Below are positions 1-7,572 of a DNA stretch of 16,872 bases, piece by piece. Under the pieces are notes generated by a model. That model was not told the DNA's origin. It made no database searches and worked only from the letters and a program-made list of their open reading frames with translations. Source of the stretch: Verrucomicrobiales bacterium (GTDB lineage Bacteria > Verrucomicrobiota > Verrucomicrobiia > Verrucomicrobiales > Akkermansiaceae); contig PBTU01000032.1 in assembly GCA_002729295.1 (NCBI GenBank), positions 13,645 through 30,516 of the forward strand. Direction: 5' to 3'. The position numbers and the translations under genes are program-made. Positions within the stretch are counted from its first letter, which is position 1, and the number at the start of each line of letters is the position of its first letter.

Positions 1-2636
1 CCCTCCTTGTCCTTCACCTTGTGGCCGCCGCTGTATTCGTATTCCTGGGAGGCAAAGTAGCGATCCATTCGGACCCAGTGCATCTCACGACCCATCGCGA
101 CCTGGTCCTTGCCAACAACCGGAATATTATTCTCGGCCTGGCAGGCGATCAAACAGGCATTACATCCTGTGCAAGTATTTAGGTCGATCGCCATTCCCCA
201 CTGATGAACTTCATCGGAAAGGTGGGTCTTCTTGGCCATATCCGACTTGGACCATATCCCGCCTTTCGGATCATAGAGGGAAATATTGGGAGGAACGTGG
301 GAATCAATTCCCTGCTTCTTGACCTTCTCAAGCTGCGTTTTGTAGTCCCCTTTTCCGGACGCATCATCGGTGGAAATCTCCCGCGCCAGAGCGCGACCAT
401 ACATCGAATGGTGCTCCTGGGTCAGGGCCACCTTGTATGTCTCACCCGTTTCGGAAACCTTTACACCAGTGGCGAAGTATGGAGTCTCGGCGGAACGTAA
501 TACATAGGTATTAAATCCAGTGTTCACCCCGACGTGCCCGACAACCGCAGCATCGGGATCAAGCTTGTTGGCACCAGCACGATCATCGTCGGCAGCTTGA
601 CCATATCCTACCGGGAGAGTGAGAGAATTGTCGGCATGACCGAACGCAATCAAAACGGGCACGGTGAGCTTTCGCTTGCCCACCTCAATGGTGATCATGG
701 GAGCGCGGGCATTTTCCCCCTCTCCAATGTGAGCTTCTTCAGCCGTCTTGGTTTCCAACTTGATAATCTTATCGTAGAGACCGAGATCCTTGGCAGTCTT
801 TGGGGAAACTTGAGCCGCATTATCCCAAGTCAACTTCGTGATTGGGTCGGGAGCCTCCTGAAGCCAGGCATTCTCAATATAGCGCCCATCGTAAACGGAG
901 GCGTCGGTGGAGAAAACTAGTTCAAGCGCTGTTACCGACGGGGCTCCAGGCAACTGAACGTCGACCGAATCCACACTGGGTGTTTCAACACTTTCGTATG
1001 AGGTGTCGGCTACAAAGCCGTCTCTCAAAGCCTCGCCCCATGTCTCAGTATCAGACTTGCCATTAAGCTCCGCGAAGGTCGTCTTCACCTCTCCCATAGC
1101 CGGAGAGAAATCACCTTTCGCAAACTCACCTCCGCCAAGAACGTGGAGAAGCTCCAATTCCGAAACACCTCCGTAAAGCGGAAGAATCATCGGCTGGATC
1201 AAGGTGTATACCCCCGTCTTACTGCGAGCGTCCCCCCAACTTTCTAAATAATGCGCTGCCGGAACATGCCAGTCGCAAGCCCACGCCGTAGCGTTGTTGC
1301 GAAGGCCCCAGTGAATGGTCGTTTCGGCCTTTCCAAACACCTCGGCAAATCCATCGGCATCGAAGACCGGGTCGGCAGGCGTCATCAGAATCACGTTTTC
1401 AACGTCGCCACCTTCCAGCTTGGCGGAAAGGTCAGCGAGAGAGCCGTATTGCCCTAGGTCAGTCTTCACCGTCTTGACCGCGGCCGCGCCAAGCTTGGCA
1501 TTAATTGCGGCGGCGAGATCGTGAACTTCCTTGGTCTGACGCGATCCAGCTACGACCAAGGCACCAGAACCAGCAAGGGTCAAGTCAGCCGCACAAGAAC
1601 CGATCCATTGATCAAAGAGATCCGCTGATCCACCTGGAAAGAGAGCAGCCTTTTCTTCTTCATCTGGAGGATTACCCACGGCGACTCCAAACGATCTTGC
1701 GATTTCGGCAGCCACCATGGCGACGCGACTAGGGGCCACCCGCAAACGGTGATCGGCCATTCCTCCGGTGAGACTGAACTGCGTCTCGACCTGGTAAAGG
1801 CGATTCATCTTTTCAGGATCGACATCGCCTTCCTGATCATAGCTTTCATTACCTCCCTGGCGACGGAGCGAAAACGCACATCCATTGCCGACAGTGTCAT
1901 TGCCCAGGAAGTCGCAGTCGAGCGAGAGAATGCGATCTGCACCGGCAAAATCAATCACCTGAGTCGTTCCCTTTTTGTGAGACTTCGGCGAGAGCGGCTC
2001 ATAAGAAATCAAAGTCGCACCTCTCTCCGCAAATTGCTTGGCAAGGCGGTTGCGAGTTGGTGAATCATCTTCTCCAAAAACCAACGCGGTCTTCGAAAGA
2101 TCGAGTGCGGCAAGGGCATCTTTCAACTCGCCCTTGGTTGCGACTTTGCCGCCTTTGATGACCTTCTGTGAGCGAGCCGGTGAATAGAGATCGAGGACCG
2201 AAGCCTGAGTGAAGGCATCGGTGCCGTTCCCGTCTGGATGATCAGTGTTGGTTTCGATCTTGGTCGGACGACCCTCGTACGTCGTCACCACCAAAGGCAA
2301 AGCTCCTCCGACTTGCGGATGAGCCGAGGCGTAAAAAAGTGGCTTTCCGGGGATGATCCACTCTGGGGCCTTCTTATAAGGGACGATGTAACTTTCGGGA
2401 CGACGGCAAGCCGCTAACCCAAGACCAGCCAGGGCGGTCGAGGCCCCCATGAGTTTGGTGAAGTTCCGACGGGAAACATTTTGCTCCTCTTCGCTTAAGG
2501 TGTCCCCTGCCGGGAATTCACGCTCGAGAAGGTTGCGGAAATTTAGTGATCCTTCTTTTTCTCCAACACTACGCCATGCAGTGACAGAGTCGCTCTCTTG
2601 TGGAGCTACTGGTGGATTCCAGACGCGTTTACTCAT
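1..2636 (-). CDS. actB: Alternative complex III Fe-S subunit ActB (TAT-variant molybdopterin oxidoreductase-like), 3' end cut by window edge
   Basis: ActB carries the iron-sulfur chain of alternative complex III, the quinol-oxidising complex that stands in for cytochrome bc1; it sits on the periplasmic side. The minus frame is open from the ATG at 2636 to the left edge (878 residues visible). The N-terminus has the extended TAT leader of this family (MSKRVWNPP start), then SRRNFTK at residues 55-61, a hydrophobic run, and a lipobox-like LAAC at 74-77. Residues 78 to about 800 look like a molybdopterin-oxidoreductase fold (for example ESWGDARSKTG near 465) with no CxxC cluster, as known for ActB, whose first domain has lost its cofactor. 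A ferredoxin-type motif C822-xx-C825-xx-C828-xxx-C832 opens the Fe-S domain; the remaining cluster ligands should lie beyond the edge. The start is 14 bp after the actA stop, so the two are surely co-transcribed. No Shine-Dalgarno sequence precedes it. Confidence 0.93.
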   Translation of the reverse strand, partial: MSKRVWNPPVAPQESDSVTAWRSVGEKEGSLNFRNLLEREFPAGDTLSEEEQNVSRRNFTKLMGASTALAGLGLAACRRPESYIVPYKKAPEWIIPGKPLFYASAHPQVGGALPLVVTTYEGRPTKIETNTDHPDGNGTDAFTQASVLDLYSPARSQKVIKGGKVATKGELKDALAALDLSKTALVFGEDDSPTRNRLAKQFAERGATLISYEPLSPKSHKKGTTQVIDFAGADRILSLDCDFLGNDTVGNGCAFSLRRQGGNESYDQEGDVDPEKMNRLYQVETQFSLTGGMADHRLRVAPSRVAMVAAEIARSFGVAVGNPPDEEEKAALFPGGSADLFDQWIGSCAADLTLAGSGALVVAGSRQTKEVHDLAAAINAKLGAAAVKTVKTDLGQYGSLADLSAKLEGGDVENVILMTPADPVFDADGFAEVFGKAETTIHWGLRNNATAWACDWHVPAAHYLESWGDARSKTGVYTLIQPMILPLYGGVSELELLHVLGGGEFAKGDFSPAMGEVKTTFAELNGKSDTETWGEALRDGFVADTSYESVETPSVDSVDVQLPGAPSVTALELVFSTDASVYDGRYIENAWLQEAPDPITKLTWDNAAQVSPKTAKDLGLYDKIIKLETKTAEEAHIGEGENARAPMITIEVGKRKLTVPVLIAFGHADNSLTLPVGYGQAADDDRAGANKLDPDAAVVGHVGVNTGFNTYVLRSAETPYFATGVKVSETGETYKVALTQEHHSMYGRALAREISTDDASGKGDYKTQLEKVKKQGIDSHVPPNISLYDPKGGIWSKSDMAKKTHLSDEVHQWGMAIDLNTCTGCNACLIACQAENNIPVVGKDQVAMGREMHWVRMDRYFASQEYEYSGGHKVKDKE

Positions 2637-2650
2637 CTCAGGATTTCAAA

Positions 2651-3394
2651 TTAACGGTGACAAGTCGCACAGGACTCTTTGGGCTGAATGCCCCAGTGGG
2701 CGACAAGGAACTTGCCAAATTCTTCGGGTTCGGTGATCCGATTGTTATTCAGATCTCGCACGTCGTTCTCTTCAAGATATTCGGCGGGATCGTAATCAAG
2801 ATTGTAGACCTCTTCGAGCGGACGGACGTGCTTCTCGGGGTTGCGGTGACAATCGAGGCACCAGCCCATCGAGTGACTCTCAGCGTGATAGACCTTCTCC
2901 ATCTTGTGCACGTCTCCATGACAGCTCTGGCAGGAAATCCCGCGATTTAGGTGTGCGGAGTGATTAAAATAAACGTAATCCGGCGATTTGTGCACCCTAA
3001 CCCACTTAATCGGCTTACCTTCAACAGAATTACCATCGGTATCCTGCAGAGGAGCGTGATTTTCGTCCACCGCCATGGCAGCACGAAGTCCGGCCAACTT
3101 AGGCGAGCCTTTCTTTATGCTGCTGTGACAATTCCAGCACGTATTTGCCGTCGGCACATTGGCATGCCCGGAATGCTCCACGAAGCTGTGACAATATCGG
3201 CAGTCCATCCCGAGCTGATTCGAGTGAAGATTGTGATCATAGTGGATCGGTTGGGTAGGTTGATATCCCACACGTTGCGCCTTGGGCGTAGCATAGTAAG
3301 TAATACCCGCTACCACACCGGCACCGACTGCTCCGAGGCAAACCGCAATTTTCAACGGCATTAAATTTGCCCAACGAGGAAAGAAATTAGCCAT
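2651..3394 (-). CDS. actA: Alternative complex III pentahaem cytochrome c subunit ActA
   Basis: ActA is the membrane-anchored multihaem c-type cytochrome of alternative complex III, passing electrons from the ActB Fe-S chain to a periplasmic acceptor or an oxidase. The 247-residue protein has one hydrophobic segment (about 13-34) acting as an uncleaved anchor or signal. It has exactly five CxxCH haem-binding motifs: CRYCH 65-69, CWNCH 86-90, CQSCH 155-159, CLDCH 179-183 and CATCH 242-246, the last two residues from the C-terminus. Five haems is the number expected for ActA. Many extra histidines (HYDHNLHSNQ, FNHSAHLN) can supply distal ligands. It is the first gene of its operon, 14 bp before actB. 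Two CRP-like palindromes lie 18-65 bp upstream of its start codon. No Shine-Dalgarno sequence is present. The call is firm because of the pairing with actB. Confidence 0.95.
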   Translation of the reverse strand: MANFFPRWANLMPLKIAVCLGAVGAGVVAGITYYATPKAQRVGYQPTQPIHYDHNLHSNQLGMDCRYCHSFVEHSGHANVPTANTCWNCHSSIKKGSPKLAGLRAAMAVDENHAPLQDTDGNSVEGKPIKWVRVHKSPDYVYFNHSAHLNRGISCQSCHGDVHKMEKVYHAESHSMGWCLDCHRNPEKHVRPLEEVYNLDYDPAEYLEENDVRDLNNNRITEPEEFGKFLVAHWGIQPKESCATCHR

Positions 3395-3411
3395 CGCTGG
3401 GCGGGTTTTAG

Positions 3412-3437
3412 GAGCTTGTGAAATTTTTCACAAGCTC
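3412..3437. promoter_or_regulatory. Perfect palindrome, CRP-like operator candidate 1 upstream of actA
   Basis: A 26-bp inverted repeat has perfect 12-bp arms around a 2-bp centre; its core reads TTGTGAAATTTTTCACAA (3416-3433). The core contains TGTGA-N6-TCACA, the operator architecture of the CRP/FNR superfamily. The proximal edge is 18 bp upstream of the actA start codon. It could instead be an RNA hairpin in the actA leader, since 11 bp pair around a 4-nt loop. A very similar palindrome follows 25 bp away, centre to centre, which favours a protein-binding site. The bound regulator is not known. Confidence 0.6.
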
Positions 3438-3439
3438 TA

Positions 3440-3459
3440 TTTGTGAAAAATTTCACAAA
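3440..3459. promoter_or_regulatory. Palindrome, CRP-like operator candidate 2 upstream of actA
   Basis: This 20-bp inverted repeat has the core TTGTGAAAAATTTCACAA (3441-3458), again TGTGA-N6-TCACA. It differs from the first copy only in the central bases, while the outer arms (TTGTGAAA / TTTCACAA) are identical. Its edge lies about 45 bp upstream of the actA start. No convincing -35/-10 pair was found in the 190 bp upstream on the minus strand, so whether a regulator here would activate or repress cannot be told. Confidence 0.6.
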
Positions 3460-3652
3460 GTTTGAGAGACCCGCAAAATTGAGGCTTTACGAGCTAAAAC
3501 CACCCCCCCGATCGGAGCACGAATTCTCACAAAATAGCCCGATTTCAGTCCACATAATCCCCCCGAAAGAATCAAAGAGACAAAACCAGTCATTTCACCC
3601 ATTTCGCGAATGGAATCTCTTTATTCACGAGGAAAGGGCATATTGCGTCATC

Positions 3653-3943
3653 TTAGCGCTCCCGCTTCGTCCGAACCCCCGGTTTCGCTTGAATCTCGAG
3701 GTAAATACCCTTCCATTCCGCAGCCAAGGCCTGATCGATCGCCTTACCAATCTCCTTTTCATGCAAGGATTGAGCATTTTCAGAGCTTCCCCCCTGTCGG
3801 CAATCGAAATCCCAGAAATCCACGCCCTCGGGCAATTCCTTACTCCGCTCCCGCTTGAGATACTTGCGCACCTCCGACTTGATCTTATCGGCAAGGCGGG
3901 GCGGCTTGTGATTACTCGCCTCCAAGGAGAAAAATTTCTTCAT
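3653..3943 (-). CDS. Small DUF6172-like conserved protein (96 aa)
   Basis: This short basic soluble protein has no signal peptide or membrane helix. From memory it matches a small conserved family (DUF6172): it starts MKKFFSLEA, then has a basic helix (RLADKIKSEVRKYLKRER, 16-33), the signature LPEGVDFWDFDCR (37-49), and a C-terminal YLEIQAKPG (81-89). The family's function is unknown to me and I assign none. The open frame extends upstream to 4117, but the start at 3943 is preferred because family members begin with MKK and the upstream residues look non-coding (arginine-rich, low conservation). It lies 183 bp after ftsA and 258 bp before actA on the same strand, so it is probably a separate transcript. 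The 3395-3652 gap holds the two actA palindromes and no other gene that I can see. Confidence 0.72.
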   Translation of the reverse strand: MKKFFSLEASNHKPPRLADKIKSEVRKYLKRERSKELPEGVDFWDFDCRQGGSSENAQSLHEKEIGKAIDQALAAEWKGIYLEIQAKPGVRTKRER

Positions 3944-4126
3944 GCCCGACTTGTTGCCGACCACGACCGGAATGTCTAGCCTCCCGATGGGAAGAATATG
4001 CTGAGACTGCTGTTTCTTTCGATCCCATCCCTGTTTTCGAACCCCTTTCCCGTCGCACCTTCGCCCAAGGTCTCCGGGGGAAATACGCCGTCTCAACTGC
4101 AAGCCTCTGCTACGCACCTGTTTTCC

Positions 4127-5335
4127 CTAAAACGGCCAGAGACTCTTGATGGCGCCTTTGAAAACTCCGCTTTTGGCCTCACCTTTTTCCTCATCGAGAA
4201 TTTGAGCGTAGCGGATTAGGCCGAGGGCGGTGGCGTATTGAGGGTCTTTGAAGTAGGCATGCACACCGCTAACATCCGGTTGTTCCGGCTTATAGGCGGG
4301 GATGCCGAAGACTTCTGAGGCGAGTTCACCAATGCCCCGCATCTGACTCGTTCCGCCGGTGAGAAAGACTCCCGTTCCCACTTCCCTGAGCGCGCCTTTG
4401 GGAAGGCGCTCCAGGACAATCTCAAAAGTCTCTTCCAGACGCCCGCGAATGACGTCGTTAAGCAATTGACGTTTAATTTCCACAGCGGGCGCTCCTTGCT
4501 CGTCATCAACTTTCACCACGCCCACCGAGTGCGCAGGATCAGCGGAGGAATGGCCCTCGGCAATCTTCACTTTCTCGGCTTTGGTAAATGGAATATGCGT
4601 CACGAGGTGAATGTCATTGCTAACGTGATTCCCCCCAACCGGAACACAACCCGAGGCCGCAATCGAGCCGTCGAGATAAAGAACATAGTCGGTGGTCTCT
4701 CCTCCGATATCGATCACTAGGGCGCCGTCCTGCTTGCGCTCGGCATTCAAACAGATCTGGGCCGAAGCAATGGGAGCAAAGACAATATCATCGACTTCAA
4801 GAGGAATCTCCCGGACGCATTTGATGCTGTTCTGAATGCGGGTCCGCACGCCGTGAACAATGTGATAGTCCGCCTCGAGGGTCCGTCCCAGCAATCCATA
4901 CGGCTGCGTGGTATGCGTTTGGCCGTCAAGAGTGTAATGCCGCGAAAGATGATGGAGGTAAACATGATCACTCGCGATCGCGATGTCACGGGCGATTTCT
5001 CGGACCTCATCCAAGTGGCTGCGGTCCACCCCTTGTTCATCGTCGGGAAGACGGAAGGTTCCCGTGTTATTGACACCCTTGGTGTGAGTACCCGTCACCG
5101 CGAGAAAAACACTCTTGATGACAACGTCACTAACATCCTCCGCCGCAAGCAAAGCCGCTTTCACGCAGGCCCTCACTTGCTTATAATCGGCAATCTCCCC
5201 TTTCCGCACTCCGGCGGAACGGGTCTCGCCCAAACCGAGAATTTTCGCTGACTCGTCCGGTTTAATCTCTGCCACAACCATCACGGTCTTGGTCGAACCA
5301 ATCTCCAGACCTACATGAATTTTTGAACGCGCCAT
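4127..5335 (-). CDS. ftsA: Cell division protein FtsA
   Basis: FtsA is the actin-like ATPase that tethers FtsZ filaments to the inner membrane and recruits later divisome proteins. The 402-residue protein shows the actin-family sites: phosphate-1 loop GLEIGSTKTVMVVAE (9-23), phosphate-2 loop VIDIGGETTDYVLY (207-220) and adenosine loop GVFLTGGTSQMRG (322-334). The FtsA-specific 1C (SHS2) domain lies between, at about 85-165, instead of actin 1B. The C-terminus ends in an amphipathic, basic-aromatic helix GVFKGAIKSLWPF (390-402), the expected membrane-targeting sequence. The length is close to that of E. coli FtsA. It starts 14 bp after ftsQ, with no Shine-Dalgarno motif. ftsZ, the usual downstream neighbour, is absent here. 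Confidence 0.96.
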   Translation of the reverse strand: MARSKIHVGLEIGSTKTVMVVAEIKPDESAKILGLGETRSAGVRKGEIADYKQVRACVKAALLAAEDVSDVVIKSVFLAVTGTHTKGVNNTGTFRLPDDEQGVDRSHLDEVREIARDIAIASDHVYLHHLSRHYTLDGQTHTTQPYGLLGRTLEADYHIVHGVRTRIQNSIKCVREIPLEVDDIVFAPIASAQICLNAERKQDGALVIDIGGETTDYVLYLDGSIAASGCVPVGGNHVSNDIHLVTHIPFTKAEKVKIAEGHSSADPAHSVGVVKVDDEQGAPAVEIKRQLLNDVIRGRLEETFEIVLERLPKGALREVGTGVFLTGGTSQMRGIGELASEVFGIPAYKPEQPDVSGVHAYFKDPQYATALGLIRYAQILDEEKGEAKSGVFKGAIKSLWPF

Positions 5336-5349
5336 TGTTCGATTTCAAC

Positions 5350-6258
5350 TTAAAGCTCATCCCGATACATGACGGGAACGAATCTATCCGGAATGAGGTT
5401 TACTGATTTCAACTCCCTGCCCTTGGACCGGGCATGGGCAACAAGCTTGGTAAGCTTTTGGAGCTGATGTTCCTGCTTGTAATAAGAAAGAGTAACAATG
5501 GTTTTTCCGAGGGTCATCATTTCGAGGGTAATCTCGTCCTTCACAATGACCCAGGCCGGACGCTCCGAGCCCTCCATTGAAGCGGATGCCAGATTCACCA
5601 GATCCAAGGCGTATTGCAGCCCCTCATGTTTGATCTTCTGCCCTTCCATGATCTCGTGATCCTCGGCTTGCAAAACACGAATCACCGGAAGTCGCTCCGC
5701 AAAATCCCAGAGTGTCTGTGAAGCACATTTGAATGGCACCCCGGCTTCATCGATCAACAAGCCCGCAGCGCGATCGCGCTGCACGATGCCGAGTTGATCA
5801 CAATCCAACCAAGCGACCGGAGTCCGCTCACTCACTTCGATTTTTAAAGTCCCCGGAAGTCGCCGAGTTACGCGCGCTTCGGTGGTCTCGGGGAGATTTC
5901 TCAAGGTTTTCTCCAACTCGCCGGTATCAAGGGCAAAAATACTGGCATCTAAATCCAAACCCGTGGTGGCCACGATCCGGCTATGGGTTAAAAACCGGGG
6001 AGCCTCGCCCTCGAAATCAGTCAGGGGCACTTCCTTAATCCCGAACTCCTCCGTGTTTCTTACAAAGAGCTCTTCCCAGCCAAGACGACCGGCAAATCCC
6101 AGTGCCATCACCGTCATCAGTATCAGACCAAGTTTCATGAACCGGCCTCCCAGCTTGAGGAAGTCGAAGAACAGAATCCGAGGTGATTGCACCTTCAGGG
6201 CAAGCATGCGGTCACGCGATTCGCGGGTGCGGCGTCTCGATGTGCGGCGTTGAAACAT
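5350..6258 (-). CDS. ftsQ: Cell division protein FtsQ (POTRA-domain divisome component)
   Basis: FtsQ is a bitopic inner-membrane protein linking early and late divisome components (FtsA/FtsK to FtsB/L/W/I). This 302-residue protein has the expected layout: an arginine-rich cytoplasmic tail (1-37, RRTSRRRTRESRDR), a single membrane helix (about 40-60), then a periplasmic POTRA domain (about 74-150). That domain includes SIFALDTGELEKTLRNLP and RLPGTLKIEVSERTPVAWL, the typical end of a POTRA plus the start of the beta domain. The sequence is divergent, as is normal for FtsQ, and the call relies on the POTRA pattern and the position between ddl and ftsA. Gaps are 10 bp to ddl and 14 bp to ftsA, suggesting one transcript. 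Confidence 0.92.
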   Translation of the reverse strand: MFQRRTSRRRTRESRDRMLALKVQSPRILFFDFLKLGGRFMKLGLILMTVMALGFAGRLGWEELFVRNTEEFGIKEVPLTDFEGEAPRFLTHSRIVATTGLDLDASIFALDTGELEKTLRNLPETTEARVTRRLPGTLKIEVSERTPVAWLDCDQLGIVQRDRAAGLLIDEAGVPFKCASQTLWDFAERLPVIRVLQAEDHEIMEGQKIKHEGLQYALDLVNLASASMEGSERPAWVIVKDEITLEMMTLGKTIVTLSYYKQEHQLQKLTKLVAHARSKGRELKSVNLIPDRFVPVMYRDEL

Positions 6259-6268
6259 GGGGTCTACT

Positions 6269-7198
6269 CTAGGTTCGGGCGCCGAGAGAAATCTCGGCGA
6301 TCCTTACGCAAAGTTCGCCAAATGAAAGCCCCGCCTCCCTCCCAGACATTGGTAAAAGGCTGGTTTCGGTCATTCCGGGAATAGTATTGGCTTCTAAGAC
6401 GTAAGGATCTCCTAACGAATTTAACAACACATCCACCCGCGAGTAAACCTCAATTCCCAGCGCATCGTGAGCTTTCTTCGCAGCAGCCTTCACAGTGCCC
6501 TCTTCCTCGGTCGTCAGAGCCGCCGGACAAACATACTGGCTGCCCCCCGATTTGCCGCTCAACCACGGGTATTTCGTGGCCATATCATACCATTCTCCGA
6601 CCGGAGGAATGATCTCCACCACCGGAAACACCTCCCCGTCGATCACAGTCACGGTCAATTCCCGACCCTCCACAAATTCCTCCACGAGAAGATGTTTGTC
6701 GAATTCCGCGGCATACTCCATCGCAGCAAGAGCCTCTTCCTCGGTCTTCACGATCCGAATCCCCACGCTCGACCCCTCCCGGGGCGGCTTAACCACAAAT
6801 GGCACCGGCATTTTCGGCAAACGAACTCCTTCAGAGCAATCGACCATCTCCGAAGCGGGCGTCGGGACATTTTCCGCCACAAAACGCTGCTTGCTTAGAT
6901 CCTTGTCAAAAGCGACTTCACTCGTCTCCGTCCCCGCTCCGGTATAGGGAATTTTTAATCCCTCCAGATACCGTTGCAGTCCCCCGTCCTCTCCAAAAGT
7001 TCCGTGGATGACATTAAACACCAAACCCGTCTCTTCAGGAATCTCCGGCGTTTCATCGACCGCTTCGACGCCCACCGCCTGGTATCCCTGATCCGTGAGG
7101 GCTTTCAGGACAGCCTTCCCGGAGGCAAGAGAAACATCCCGTTCTGTTCCCGGACCGCCCATCAGGACGGTAATCAATAAATCGCGATCCAATTTCAT
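6269..7198 (-). CDS. ddl: D-alanine--D-alanine ligase
   Basis: Ddl is a cytoplasmic ATP-grasp enzyme that joins two D-alanines for the peptidoglycan pentapeptide. The 309-residue protein is full length for the family. Visible motifs: GGPGTERDVSLASG (14-27, with the substrate-contacting Glu19), FNVIHGTFGEDG (61-72), VVKPPREGSSVG (135-146, ATP loop and catalytic Ser), LLVEEFVEGRELTV (170-183), YSRVDVLL (252-259, Arg254 and Asp256) and YVLEANTIPGMTETSLLP (266-283, metal-binding Asn271). The usual LEVN is LEAN here, a conservative change. It is the first gene of the minus-strand group ddl-ftsQ-ftsA, diverging from the plus-strand gene at 7269 across 70 bp. Upstream murC/murB, frequent neighbours elsewhere, are not present. 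Confidence 0.96.
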   Translation of the reverse strand: MKLDRDLLITVLMGGPGTERDVSLASGKAVLKALTDQGYQAVGVEAVDETPEIPEETGLVFNVIHGTFGEDGGLQRYLEGLKIPYTGAGTETSEVAFDKDLSKQRFVAENVPTPASEMVDCSEGVRLPKMPVPFVVKPPREGSSVGIRIVKTEEEALAAMEYAAEFDKHLLVEEFVEGRELTVTVIDGEVFPVVEIIPPVGEWYDMATKYPWLSGKSGGSQYVCPAALTTEEEGTVKAAAKKAHDALGIEVYSRVDVLLNSLGDPYVLEANTIPGMTETSLLPMSGREAGLSFGELCVRIAEISLGART

Positions 7199-7229
7199 CT
7201 GCGCCGAATCTCTCTCTTAAAATCTCATC

Positions 7230-7257
7230 TTTCAATTTTCAATTCTCCTATTTCAAT
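7230..7257. repeat. Four consecutive 7-bp units (TTTCAAT-like) in the divergent ddl/7269 intergenic region
   Basis: Three exact TTTCAAT units start at 7230, 7237 and 7251, with a diverged TCTCCTA unit at 7244 keeping the 7-bp register. Pyrimidine-rich 7-mers (TCTCATC at 7223, TCTCTCT at 7209) may extend the phase toward ddl. The tract fills much of the 70 bp between divergent genes. It could be a degenerate minisatellite or a promoter feature; no function is evident. Confidence 0.45.
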
Positions 7258-7268
7258 AGCGCCACCAG

Positions 7269-7556
7269 ATGGCCGCACCTTCTCTTTATCGTCGACCCGA
7301 CCGATTCCTCTACCTCGGACTCGTGATCTATCTCCTCACTTTCGGCTGGAAATGGCTTAACGGCATCTCTCTCGGCGACTCGATTCAGGATGACAATTTC
7401 TCCTTCTACCTCGTCCGACTCCCCGCCTTCCCCTTCGTTGCGATCCTGCTCACGCAGGTCATCTTTAATCAATTTCGGTGTTCTCGTCTTGCCATCATCC
7501 TCGCACTTATCATGATCCCCGCTCTGCCAATTGCCACTTATCTCACTGCTCAATAA
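7269..7556 (+). CDS. Small hypothetical membrane protein (95 aa, three predicted helices)
   Basis: No family is recognised. The protein has a short basic N-terminus (LYRRPDRF) and about three hydrophobic segments: roughly residues 13-30 (LYLGLVIYLLTFGWKW), 48-66 (VRLPAFPFVAILLTQVIF) and 72-92 (RLAIILALIMIPALPIATYL). An acidic/polar loop lies between the first two. The third-position base pattern (many C-ending codons) matches the sulfatase downstream, supporting real coding. The start ATG follows a stretch without a Shine-Dalgarno sequence, as for the other genes here. It ends 16 bp before the sulfatase start and is probably co-transcribed with it. An overlapping reverse-strand frame (7248-7553) is highly acidic and is treated as a shadow. 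Confidence 0.68.
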   Translation: MAAPSLYRRPDRFLYLGLVIYLLTFGWKWLNGISLGDSIQDDNFSFYLVRLPAFPFVAILLTQVIFNQFRCSRLAIILALIMIPALPIATYLTAQ

Positions 7557-7572
7557 TCAATCTGCTACTCCT

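Noticed and set aside
4010..4060. Minus-strand GGTTCGAAA string resembling a tRNA T-loop
   Set aside because: The flanking bases do not pair as a T stem and no acceptor or anticodon arm could be formed around it.
3653..4117. A longer 154-aa version of the DUF6172-like protein starting at 4117
   Set aside because: The first 58 residues are arginine-rich with no family resemblance, and the recognisable family begins at the internal Met at 3943.
7248..7553. Reverse-strand 101-aa acidic frame opposite the small membrane protein
   Set aside because: It mirrors the plus-strand codons, lacks a domain, and the plus frame has plausible membrane helices and codon use; treated as a shadow.
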